Shown here in pieces: positions 14,673 through 22,577 of a DNA stretch of 22,577 nt (the stretch's first letter is position 1; every line of letters begins with the position of its first letter). The stretch lies in assembly GCA_945890905.1 (NCBI GenBank), contig CAMDDI010000013.1, forward strand, positions 1 to 22,577. The letters run 5' to 3'. The notes beneath the pieces are model-generated. The model did not search any database. It was not told where the DNA came from and saw only the letters and a list, made by a program, of their open reading frames with translations. This DNA comes from Bacteriovorax stolpii. GTDB taxonomy: Bacteria > Bdellovibrionota > Bacteriovoracia > Bacteriovoracales > Bacteriovoracaceae. The position numbers were made by a program, and so were the translations under genes.

Positions 14673-15511
14673 ACCGGTGAAAACTCGCCTTTAATCCAAG
14701 GTCCTTTACCTTTAGGGTGACCATAGAAAAAACAATTGTACTTAGGACTCATATAAAAATATTTTGATCCTAAATCGGTATGAGAGAAATGATTTCCTAA
14801 AAGATCATTTCTTACAAAGAACGCATTCACACCACGAGAGTCACAATTTACCAAAGTATAGCCTTTCTCTTTGCCAAGTTTATCCAACGCCAAAAGAGAT
14901 GCACCAAAGTAACTGGTACCATCAAAAACATGTGTGGAGTTATATGGCATTACCCAGTCAACATCGGCTTCATGACTTGCATTATATTCCAGAATCATCA
15001 CTCGAGGCCTATATTTTTCGATTGTTTTCCAGACCCAAAAATCATTCCCATCGATATCAATAACAAAAAGATCTGGTTCTTGAGGAACTTCGAATTTCTC
15101 TAATAAGCCTTCGATATTTTCAGCAGTCACAAATGTGCTCTGGAAGTTAATTGGAAGATGACTAAACTTTTTCAGACCCCAGGCCACATTCTTATCACTT
15201 CCGTCCATCCAGAGACCTGACCATGATTTATTTTCAAGTAATTGTCTTGAGTTACACTCGTTACCATTTTCCACGCCAAATTCTACGAAAAATTTATTTG
15301 TGGTTCCAATGCGTTTAAAAATTTCTTCAATAATTCCATCTTCTCCATTTTGCGAGAAGACCTTATTTTCAAAATTACTCAAGTGCAATTTATCTGATTT
15401 CATCTTTTCTTGTTCTGAGAGTTTGAGTCGAGAAATTCTCTGGGTATTAACCCATCTAAGAATTTTCCTAACACCTCGGGTATGGGCCAATACATAATCA
15501 AAGGAATACAT
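14666..15511 (-). CDS. FkbM-like SAM-dependent methyltransferase family protein
   Basis: A 281-residue protein whose core starts with FSQNGEDGIIEEIFKRIG and the motif-I-like FFVEFGVENGNE (SAM-binding loop), followed by WMDGSDKN and DLFVIDIDGNDFWVWKTIE, as in FkbM-type methyltransferases of polysaccharide gene clusters. The C-terminal half (VNCDSRGVNAFFVRNDLLG) also fits that group. Its likely role is methylation of a sugar or lipid in a surface polymer (inference); the acceptor is unknown. The ATG follows AGAGG. Its 3' end overlaps the Wzy/WaaL-like gene tail to tail, and it is divergent from the giant repeat protein. Confidence 0.72.
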   Translation of the reverse strand: MYSFDYVLAHTRGVRKILRWVNTQRISRLKLSEQEKMKSDKLHLSNFENKVFSQNGEDGIIEEIFKRIGTTNKFFVEFGVENGNECNSRQLLENKSWSGLWMDGSDKNVAWGLKKFSHLPINFQSTFVTAENIEGLLEKFEVPQEPDLFVIDIDGNDFWVWKTIEKYRPRVMILEYNASHEADVDWVMPYNSTHVFDGTSYFGASLLALDKLGKEKGYTLVNCDSRGVNAFFVRNDLLGNHFSHTDLGSKYFYMSPKYNCFFYGHPKGKGPWIKGEFSPVH

Positions 15512-15732
15512 TAAAAACCTCTTTATGAGTCATTAGGTGATTATAAGTAGGAAGGAGATTTTGGTCAAAAGCTGGAAAAGATTGCCCGAGCAAAACACTT
15601 TGAGTTACTACTTTTCGCAACGATTTCGATAGGTTATTTTGTATTTCCTTAGGAGGAAAATTACGCCTTATAGGTCTATTTCAAGATTCATAGGAAAATT
15701 AAGAGTCCCTTAATTGATAAGGAAATTTTGAA

Positions 15733-18700
15733 ATGACCAAAACTCTGCTGACCCTATTTTTCCTATTATTTTCGATGTGTGCGAGTGCTCAGTTTGTGGC
15801 CAAGGCCACTCCTGGAAAAAGTGTCGGCTTAGGACAAGCTTTAGATATCAGCCTTAGTTTTTCTACAAATATTACAGTTACTGGAAATCCTCGACTCGAC
15901 ATCACAGTTGGAACTTCTCAAGTGAAAGCTGATTATCTTTCAGGTTCAGGATCTCGTGTACTTTTTTTCCGATACACTGTTCAGCCAGGTGACAGTGATA
16001 GTGATGGAATTTTTCTTGCATCGGCCATCGATCTCAATGGCGGAACTCTGAAGTATGGAGTTACAAATGCAATTCCAATTATCACAACAATTTTACATCT
16101 ACCCAGTATGAGTGTTGATACCAGTGCACCGACCATTTCGAGTGTAACTGCACCTGTAAATGGAACTTATAATTTGAATCAAACTGTAGCATTTGCCGTT
16201 ACATTTTCAGAAATCATGACAGTCTCAGGCACACCAAGAATTCCAGTGGATGTTGGTGGAACTACTCGTTACGCAAACTATGTATCTGGAACAGGTACCA
16301 ATAAATTAACTTTTACTTATACTGTGGTTGATCCTGATGCAGATGGAAATGGTATTTCTCTAGATAATTCCATCGATATCAATGGCGGTGTTCTCACTGA
16401 TAGAGCTGAAAATAGTCTGAGTTCACTTTCTTTTACACCTCCCAATACTTCAGGAATTATCGTGGCGGGAAATTTGGCCCTTATCACTGCCGTTACTCCA
16501 CCGGCAGGAGGTACTTACAATGTGGATGACAATATGGATTTCGTGGTCACTTTTTCTAAAGCAGTGACTGTTACTGGAAATCCTCAACTCACCATCAATT
16601 TAGTAGAAAGTGGTGAGCGCAAGGCCAATTACTTATCTGGAAGTGGAACAAACTCACTTACATTCAGATATGTTGTAGGTAGTGGATTCCCTTCTCCATC
16701 TGGATTACGTGTAGTCACTCCACTACAGCTTAATGGCGGAACCATCAAAGACTTATCGGACACTACTCCTTCGTTAGTATTTGTAGTGAAATATTATGCA
16801 AATTTAGTAATCGTTGCTCCATTGCCTACTCTTACAAATGTCATTATACCTACCGATGTTCCAGCTCTGGGTTATCACGCGACTGAAACTGTAGATATTA
16901 GAATTGTGTTCTCCGAGCCTATGATTGTTGCTGGTCCCCCACCCCGTCTTGCTATTCAGGTAGGGAGTTTTTTAGATAAGGCCAATTACTATTCTGGCTC
17001 TGGAACCAACACTCTCACCTTCCGTTACAATGTGGCCCCGGGACAAGAAGATTTGGATGGGATTACCATCCCAAGTCCCGTTCTTTTGAAAGGTGGAACG
17101 ATAAAAACTCTTAACGGAGTGAATGCTCCTTTGAGCTTCGGAGCACTCAATACAAGTTCACTCATTGTTGATGCTGTTCTTCCTAGGATTGTCTCAAATA
17201 CCCTTCCGGCCAGTGGTCCTTATCAGACCGGAGACACCATTGAATTTCTTGTAAATTATGCTCGAAATGTTTTCATCACAGGAACTCCAAATCTCAAACT
17301 TTTCATCGGAACCAATCCTGCAGAATTTGGAACAGGCCAGGAAAGATATGCAGCTTACCATTCTGGATCTGGTACCACTCAGTTAAAATTTCGATACACT
17401 TTCACAGCTGCTGATAGTGACACCGACGGAATTATTCTCAGTTACTACATGGAGATGAACGGCGGCACTATGTATGATGCCAATGGAAACAATGGTAATG
17501 ATTGGTTTTTCACAGGAATTAAGCTAGTCACGTGGGGAGACACACCTATAGTAATCGATAATGATTACCCTACAATTACGACTGTAACTCCTCCTAGCAA
17601 TGGAATATATCATAACACTCAATCTCTAGGGTTTGACCTTGAAATGTCTGCGGCCGTAACCGTAACTGGGACACCACGTATCGCAATCGATTTGGGTGGA
17701 GTGACTCGATATGCAACATATCTATCAGGCACAGGAACCAGCACACTAAGTTTTGGATATACTGTTGTATCAGCTGATTACGACACCAATGGAATTAGCA
17801 TCACTTCTCCACTAGAACTAAACGGTGGAACTATTAAACGCGACAATGTTAGTGCCAATCTCACTTTCGCTGCTCCTGATTTGAGCGGAGTTTTGATTTA
17901 TGGCTCTGACCCTATCCTGAGTGTTACTCCTCCAAGTGCTGCAACTTATGTTACCGGTCAAAACCTCGACTTTATCGTGAATTACCGTGAAGCGGTAAAT
18001 GTGACAGGTACTCCACAGATGAATATCACTCTGGATTCAGGAAGCGCAGTAGCCCAATATGTGTCTGGAAGTGGAACAACTGCTCTGACTTTTAGATATA
18101 CCATCGCGTCCGATGATGCTGATGCAAATGGAATTACTGTTTCTTCTCCGTTGGATTTAAATAGTGGAACAATTCAAAACTTAGCAGGAACTTTAAACGC
18201 TAATCTATTTTTCACCCTTCCAGTGACTTCCGGAGTTATTGTAGATGGTATCGATGCTGTGATCTCATCAGTCACTGCTCCAGCTAACCGCACCTACTAT
18301 GATACTGAAGACTTAAACTTTACCGTTAACTATTCGGCTGCCGTGACTGTTATTGGCATTCCTACAATTGCCATGACAGTAGGTGCCTCTTCGGTGTCTG
18401 CCAGTTATGTAAGTGGCTCTGGCTCGACTGCACTTATTTTTAGATACACAGTGGCCACGGGAAATCTTGCAGCGTCTGGGATTTCAATTTCTTCACCCAT
18501 CGTTTTAAATGGTGGATCGATTAAAGACTCTTTTGGAGATAATGCCGCTCTCTCATTCTCTCCTCCCACGACGTCTGGAATTTTAGTCGATGGCGTTCAT
18601 CCAACTATTTCCAGCATCACTGGACCTTCAGCGGCGACATATTATTCTGGAGCTCATCTTAATTTCACGATGAACTTTTCAGAAAATGTAGTTGTAACGG

Positions 18701-21700
18701 GAACTCCAAGAATTGCAATGGTTCTAGGTGCAGCTACCGTTTATGCTAACTATTTATCCGGATCAGGCACAACTGCACTCGTATATCGATACACTATTGG
18801 TGCTACAGATTTTGACAATAATGGAATCGCTGTGAGCTCGCCTCTCGATCTGAATAGCGGCACACTTAAAGATCAGGCAGGCAATGGGATTGTCACTTTA
18901 ACCTTTACTCCACCTACAACTTCTTCAGTCAATGTGGATGGTGTAGCAGCTTCCATAAATTCAGTTACCGCTTCGGCAAATGCCACTTATAAAACTGGAA
19001 ACACTATCAATCTCACCGCTAACTTTAACCGTACCATGACGGTGGTAGGAACTCCCAGAATTGCCATTGTAGTTGGATCAACAACCCGTTATGCAAATTA
19101 CACTTCGGGTTCTGGATCAGCAGCTTTGATATTTTCTTTTGTTGTACCGGCCGCTGATTCTGATTCAAATGGTATTGCTGTATCTTCTTCCATAGATTTG
19201 AATGGTGGTACGATTAAAACAGGAACCAACGATGCCACTCTAACCTTTACTCCTCCCACAACTACGGGGGTCCTTGTAGATGGTATTGATATCGGTATCT
19301 CTTCCATCACTGCTCCAGCAAATGGTTCTTATAAAACTTCTGCTGTTTTAGATTTTGTTGTTAACTATAATTTTGCTGCTGTCGTCACTGGTTCACCTAG
19401 AATCCAACTTACTGTTGGTGCAACAACTCTCTATGCAACTTATGTCTCCGGTTCAGGAACAACTGCACATACTTTCCGCTATACTGTTCTGGCCTCTCAT
19501 CTTGATACCAACGGTATTGCCACTGTTGGTCCAAGTATCGGACTCAATGGTGGGACGATAAGAGATTCGTTTGGAGATAATGCTACCCTCACATTTTCAG
19601 CACTCACTTATACTAACGTTTTAGTGGATGGTGTGAGTCCTACGATATCAGGTGTAGTTGCTCCATCTGCAGGAACTTACTTCACCCCACAAACATTAAA
19701 CTTTACGGTGAATTTTTCTGAAGCAGTAACCGTCAGCGGATCACCACGAATCGCCATGGTGATCGGTGCCACAGCTCAATATGCTACGTATCTTTCGGGA
19801 TCTGGATCTACCGCACTCATTTTCCGCTATACAGTCCAATCCGGAGATTCAGATGCAAACGGTATTGCCACCTCTTCTCCGCTTCAGCTTAATAGCGGAA
19901 CCATTGTTGATAGTTCAGGAAACACTTCGTCTCTTACTTTTACTCCACCCAACACGACCGCAGTGAGAGTTTCTTCGGCAGGGGCGACCATCAGCTCAGT
20001 CACTCCTCCTGCCAATGCTACCTATAAAACGGGAACCAACCTAAACTTCATCGCAAACTTTAGCCGCGCAGTAGACGTCACAGGAACTCCAAGAATTGCA
20101 CTGACCGTTGGATCAACAACCCTTTATGCAAATTATCTATCAGGAACAGGCACCACAGCTCTTACTTTCAGATATACCGTAGGCACGGGAGATTCAGATA
20201 ATAATGGGATCGCAGTGACCAGTCCCATGAGTTTAAACGGTGGAACGATTAAAGATTCTACTGCTACTGATGCAACTCTTACGTTCACCTCGCCTGCAAC
20301 TACATCAGTTTTAGTTGATGGTCTTGATATCTCAATTGCTTCAGTTACTGCTCCAGCTGATTCAACTTATCGAGTTGGTCAGAATATGGATTTTATTGTT
20401 AACTATACTTATCCGGCGGTAGTGGTTGGCTCTCCAAGAATTCAATTAACGGTTGGTGCCACGACACTTTATGCCACTTATTCTTCAGGGTCTGGAACCA
20501 CGGCCCACACTTTCCGTTATACAGTATTATCGGGCCACAACGATTCGGATGGTATTGCCACTGTAACCTTGGCCTTAAATGGTGGAACTATTAGAGACAT
20601 CTACGGAGATAATGCGAATATTACTTTCTCTGCATCTAATTATGCTAACAAAAAAGTTGATGGTCTTTTACCAACGATTTCATCGATGGTGGTGTCTGCG
20701 AATAAAACCTATAAGGCCAATGAAGTGATTAGTTTCACAGCGACCTACAGTGAAGCGGTTAATATCGTGGGATCTCCTCGCATTACTCTCACTGTGGGTA
20801 CCACCACTCGATATGCCACCTATGCATCGGGAACAGGAACAAATCTCATTGTCTTCTCTTACACAGTTCCTGCAGGGGATCTTGATGCCAATGGAATTGC
20901 GGCCACAAGTCCAATCTCAACTAATGGTGGATCGATCTCAGATCTCAATGGAAACTCTCAAATCACTTTGACCTACACTGTACCATCGCTAGTCAATGTC
21001 AGAGTGGATGCTATTGTTCCCACAATCTCATCGATCACTGCTCCCGCTAATACAACCTATGGGCCAGGTACTTCGATCCTCATCAGGGCGGTCTTTTCTG
21101 AAATTGTGAATGTCACTGGTTCACCGGTGCTTAATTTGAATATCGGTGGAGCGACTCGTGCGGCCACATACTCTGCGGGTACGGGAACAACGACTATCAG
21201 CTTCACCTATACTGTAGTGTCCGGAGACGTGGACACTAATGGTATCGATAGCCTTGCACCCATTTCACTCAATGGGGGGACAATCAGAGATGCGGGCCTA
21301 AACAATGCGACTCTGACTTTCACTGCCGCAAATTACGTGAATGTTAGAGTTGATGGTATTGCTCCTGCAGTATCTTCAGTTACTCTTCCTGCCAATGCGA
21401 GCTATAAACCTGCGGGAATATTAAATTTCACAGTTGTCTACAATGAAGCCGTCAATGTTGTAACTACTGGGGGAACTCCGTATATTGATGTGACATTTGG
21501 ATCCACTGTCAGACGTGCAACATATGTATCAGGTTCTACATCAACAAGCTTGGTGTTTAGATACACTCTAGTGGCAGGAGATGTGGATTATGATGGAATA
21601 AGTCTTGCAAGCAGTATCACTTTAAATGGTGGAACCCTAAGAGATGCTCGTTTGAATTCGGCATCAACTAGCATTGGAAGTACGAACACTACGAGAATTT

Positions 21701-22365
21701 TTGCGATCCCAAATCTTATGTCTTACTGGTATGACCTAACATCAACTACCACTGTAGGTGCATCGGCATCAACACTGACTCAATTCTCAAGTAAAGGGCC
21801 GACTGTTCTGAATGGAACAATCACAGGTGCTCCAACTTATTCTAATACTGGTTTCAATACAGGGACATCGGGTTATGTAAGTCTGGTGGGTGGTAGTAAG
21901 TATATTGCATTAGGAAATCTCACAGTGAAATACGTCATCGCAGTCTTTAAAACTCCGAGTGCAACTGGAAGATCTCTTCTTCTAGATACCTCCGGTGCGG
22001 GAACAGCTGCTTCAAGAGCTCAAATGACATTTAATACAAGTGGAGCAACGGGAATGAATCTCGGAACTTCTTGTGGATCACTTTGTAAAATCTATAATGG
22101 TTCAGCTTGGTCAACCGCCAATGCTTCAGGAAATGTGGCCTTTGCTTGGACAGCAGGCGATTATCAAATCGTTGTTCTGGACTACGCTGGACTTACAAAC
22201 CTAGGCTTCACTATTGGCAGCAATAGCTTTAATGGAGAACTTGCCGAGCTGATGATCTACACTGGATCAACTGCAGTGGCCAATTCTGAGATTAACACCA
22301 TCACAACTTATCTGATGGATAAGCACAACGTGAATATCAGTTTGGGGTTTATTTATAAAAATTAG
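15733..22365 (+). CDS. Giant secreted repeat protein: 17 Ig-like domains and a LamG-like C-terminal domain
   Basis: A 2210-residue protein. A Sec signal (MTKTLLTLFFLLFSMCASA, cleavage before Q20) is followed by 17 tandem domains of about 115 residues (20 to about 1989). Each has the plan VTAPANGTY, NFSEAVTVTGTPRI, a YVSGSGTTALTFRYTV strand, a D-x-D-x-N-G-I turn, LNGGTIKD and a closing VDG. The last 220 residues (from NLMSYWYDL) look like a LamG/concanavalin-type jelly roll with one C-x3-C pair. I see no LPxTG, beta-barrel or type-9 sorting tail, so the way it stays on the surface is unclear. A long rod-like adhesin or predation/biofilm factor is inferred. The ATG follows AAGGAA. The 3' end overlaps the convergent epimerase gene by 17 bp. 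Confidence 0.9.
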   Translation: MTKTLLTLFFLLFSMCASAQFVAKATPGKSVGLGQALDISLSFSTNITVTGNPRLDITVGTSQVKADYLSGSGSRVLFFRYTVQPGDSDSDGIFLASAIDLNGGTLKYGVTNAIPIITTILHLPSMSVDTSAPTISSVTAPVNGTYNLNQTVAFAVTFSEIMTVSGTPRIPVDVGGTTRYANYVSGTGTNKLTFTYTVVDPDADGNGISLDNSIDINGGVLTDRAENSLSSLSFTPPNTSGIIVAGNLALITAVTPPAGGTYNVDDNMDFVVTFSKAVTVTGNPQLTINLVESGERKANYLSGSGTNSLTFRYVVGSGFPSPSGLRVVTPLQLNGGTIKDLSDTTPSLVFVVKYYANLVIVAPLPTLTNVIIPTDVPALGYHATETVDIRIVFSEPMIVAGPPPRLAIQVGSFLDKANYYSGSGTNTLTFRYNVAPGQEDLDGITIPSPVLLKGGTIKTLNGVNAPLSFGALNTSSLIVDAVLPRIVSNTLPASGPYQTGDTIEFLVNYARNVFITGTPNLKLFIGTNPAEFGTGQERYAAYHSGSGTTQLKFRYTFTAADSDTDGIILSYYMEMNGGTMYDANGNNGNDWFFTGIKLVTWGDTPIVIDNDYPTITTVTPPSNGIYHNTQSLGFDLEMSAAVTVTGTPRIAIDLGGVTRYATYLSGTGTSTLSFGYTVVSADYDTNGISITSPLELNGGTIKRDNVSANLTFAAPDLSGVLIYGSDPILSVTPPSAATYVTGQNLDFIVNYREAVNVTGTPQMNITLDSGSAVAQYVSGSGTTALTFRYTIASDDADANGITVSSPLDLNSGTIQNLAGTLNANLFFTLPVTSGVIVDGIDAVISSVTAPANRTYYDTEDLNFTVNYSAAVTVIGIPTIAMTVGASSVSASYVSGSGSTALIFRYTVATGNLAASGISISSPIVLNGGSIKDSFGDNAALSFSPPTTSGILVDGVHPTISSITGPSAATYYSGAHLNFTMNFSENVVVTGTPRIAMVLGAATVYANYLSGSGTTALVYRYTIGATDFDNNGIAVSSPLDLNSGTLKDQAGNGIVTLTFTPPTTSSVNVDGVAASINSVTASANATYKTGNTINLTANFNRTMTVVGTPRIAIVVGSTTRYANYTSGSGSAALIFSFVVPAADSDSNGIAVSSSIDLNGGTIKTGTNDATLTFTPPTTTGVLVDGIDIGISSITAPANGSYKTSAVLDFVVNYNFAAVVTGSPRIQLTVGATTLYATYVSGSGTTAHTFRYTVLASHLDTNGIATVGPSIGLNGGTIRDSFGDNATLTFSALTYTNVLVDGVSPTISGVVAPSAGTYFTPQTLNFTVNFSEAVTVSGSPRIAMVIGATAQYATYLSGSGSTALIFRYTVQSGDSDANGIATSSPLQLNSGTIVDSSGNTSSLTFTPPNTTAVRVSSAGATISSVTPPANATYKTGTNLNFIANFSRAVDVTGTPRIALTVGSTTLYANYLSGTGTTALTFRYTVGTGDSDNNGIAVTSPMSLNGGTIKDSTATDATLTFTSPATTSVLVDGLDISIASVTAPADSTYRVGQNMDFIVNYTYPAVVVGSPRIQLTVGATTLYATYSSGSGTTAHTFRYTVLSGHNDSDGIATVTLALNGGTIRDIYGDNANITFSASNYANKKVDGLLPTISSMVVSANKTYKANEVISFTATYSEAVNIVGSPRITLTVGTTTRYATYASGTGTNLIVFSYTVPAGDLDANGIAATSPISTNGGSISDLNGNSQITLTYTVPSLVNVRVDAIVPTISSITAPANTTYGPGTSILIRAVFSEIVNVTGSPVLNLNIGGATRAATYSAGTGTTTISFTYTVVSGDVDTNGIDSLAPISLNGGTIRDAGLNNATLTFTAANYVNVRVDGIAPAVSSVTLPANASYKPAGILNFTVVYNEAVNVVTTGGTPYIDVTFGSTVRRATYVSGSTSTSLVFRYTLVAGDVDYDGISLASSITLNGGTLRDARLNSASTSIGSTNTTRIFAIPNLMSYWYDLTSTTTVGASASTLTQFSSKGPTVLNGTITGAPTYSNTGFNTGTSGYVSLVGGSKYIALGNLTVKYVIAVFKTPSATGRSLLLDTSGAGTAASRAQMTFNTSGATGMNLGTSCGSLCKIYNGSAWSTANASGNVAFAWTAGDYQIVVLDYAGLTNLGFTIGSNSFNGELAELMIYTGSTAVANSEINTITTYLMDKHNVNISLGFIYKN
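15790..21700 (+). repeat. 17 tandem protein-coding repeats of about 345 bp
   Basis: Domain starts fall at 15790, 16126, 16471, 16822, 17176, 17563, 17905, 18250, 18595, 18943, 19285, 19633, 19978, 20323, 20665, 21013 and 21358. Most units are 342-354 bp; the fifth is longer (387 bp) because of inserted loops. Units 1-5 are the most divergent and units 8-15 the most alike. The repeats are clear in protein but only partial in DNA because synonymous positions differ. Confidence 0.9.
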
Positions 22366-22577
22366 ATCTGAAATACTCAATAGTTTTAAGCAAACCATCA
22401 TTAACTGGAGTAGAAGGACGCCAGCCTAATTTCTCAATCGCAAGAGAAATGTCTGGCTTCCTCTGCTTTGGATCATCTTGTGGCAGATCTTTAAAGATGA
22501 GTTTTGATTTTGAATTCGTTAGCTTAATAATCCATTCAGCTAATTCTTTGATGGTATGTTCTTCTGGATTTCCGATG
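22349..22577 (-). CDS. NAD-dependent epimerase/dehydratase, UDP-glucuronate decarboxylase-like, C-terminal part
   Basis: Partial gene: only the last 75 codons are inside the window. The sequence reads IGNPEEHTIKELAEWIIKLT, then LIFKDLPQDDPKQRKPDISL and AIEKLGWRPSTPVNDGLLKT, ending IEYFRSNFYK. The N-L/I-G-N-P-x-E, L-P-x-D-D-P-x-x-R-x-P-D-I and L-G-W-x-P motifs are characteristic of the extended SDR group that includes UDP-xylose synthase (UDP-glucuronate decarboxylase) and dTDP-glucose dehydratase relatives. It makes nucleotide sugars for surface polysaccharides, consistent with the Wzy/WaaL-like and methyltransferase genes nearby. Its last 17 bases overlap the end of the giant repeat gene. 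Confidence 0.85.
   Translation of the reverse strand, partial: IGNPEEHTIKELAEWIIKLTNSKSKLIFKDLPQDDPKQRKPDISLAIEKLGWRPSTPVNDGLLKTIEYFRSNFYK

Noticed and set aside
14764..15063. Plus-strand ORF of 99 codons inside the methyltransferase-like gene.
   Set aside because: Antisense shadow; the minus-strand frame has conserved motifs and a ribosome site.
15651..15710. Perfect AGGAGG in the leader of the giant repeat gene.
   Set aside because: No ATG, GTG or TTG follows at usable distance; only an ATT-start reading of 17 codons exists.
15790..21700. CRISPR array or non-coding tandem repeat.
   Set aside because: The period is about 345 bp, an open reading frame runs through all units and synonymous drift shows coding selection.

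Overview
The window looks like chromosome from a moderately AT-rich Gram-negative bacterium. The evidence is strong GGAGG-type ribosome binding sites, a periplasmic c-type cytochrome, a lipobox protein, an NhaR-like LysR regulator and surface-polysaccharide genes. A Bdellovibrionota/Bacteriovorax-like or other delta-proteobacterial source would fit the style of the secreted orphans and the giant repeat protein. That is inference; no rRNA or other marker gene is present.

Layout. (1) 1-3968, minus strand: a tightly packed operon read from the right as cytochrome c, AhpD-like/CMD protein, acetyl-CoA synthetase, then the E1 alpha and E1 beta (partial) subunits of a 2-oxo acid dehydrogenase. Together these make acetyl-CoA. 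(2) 3969-4690: a long gap with one possible decayed Cys-rich gene. (3) 4691-7552, plus strand: a stress-type group of Hsp20 chaperone, erythromycin-esterase-like hydrolase, small membrane protein, an untracked 40-residue microprotein and a zinc metallopeptidase. (4) 7604-7815: a decayed serine-recombinase tail, a trace of past mobile DNA. (5) 7819-9833, minus strand: a membrane protein, then the two-gene unit hpf-baeRF, i.e. a ribosome hibernation factor coupled to a bacterial homologue of archaeo-eukaryotic release factors. This pair is the most interesting system in the window. (6) 9952-10991, minus strand: an NhaR-like regulator coupled to an untracked 51-residue lipoprotein. (7) 11333-13070, plus strand: two secreted four-cysteine orphans and a DTW-domain tRNA-modifying enzyme. 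(8) 13161-22577: a surface-polysaccharide and adhesion region with a Wzy/WaaL-like polymerase or ligase, an FkbM-like methyltransferase on the opposite strand, a 2210-residue secreted protein with 17 Ig-like repeats and a LamG-like C-terminus, and the end of a UDP-glucuronate-decarboxylase-like epimerase.

How the genes may work together. Regions 1-5 read as a survival neighbourhood: carbon flow to acetyl-CoA, protein protection (Hsp20, peptidase) and ribosome protection (HPF plus baeRF). Regions 7-8 concern the cell surface. Functional links between regions are inferred from position only.
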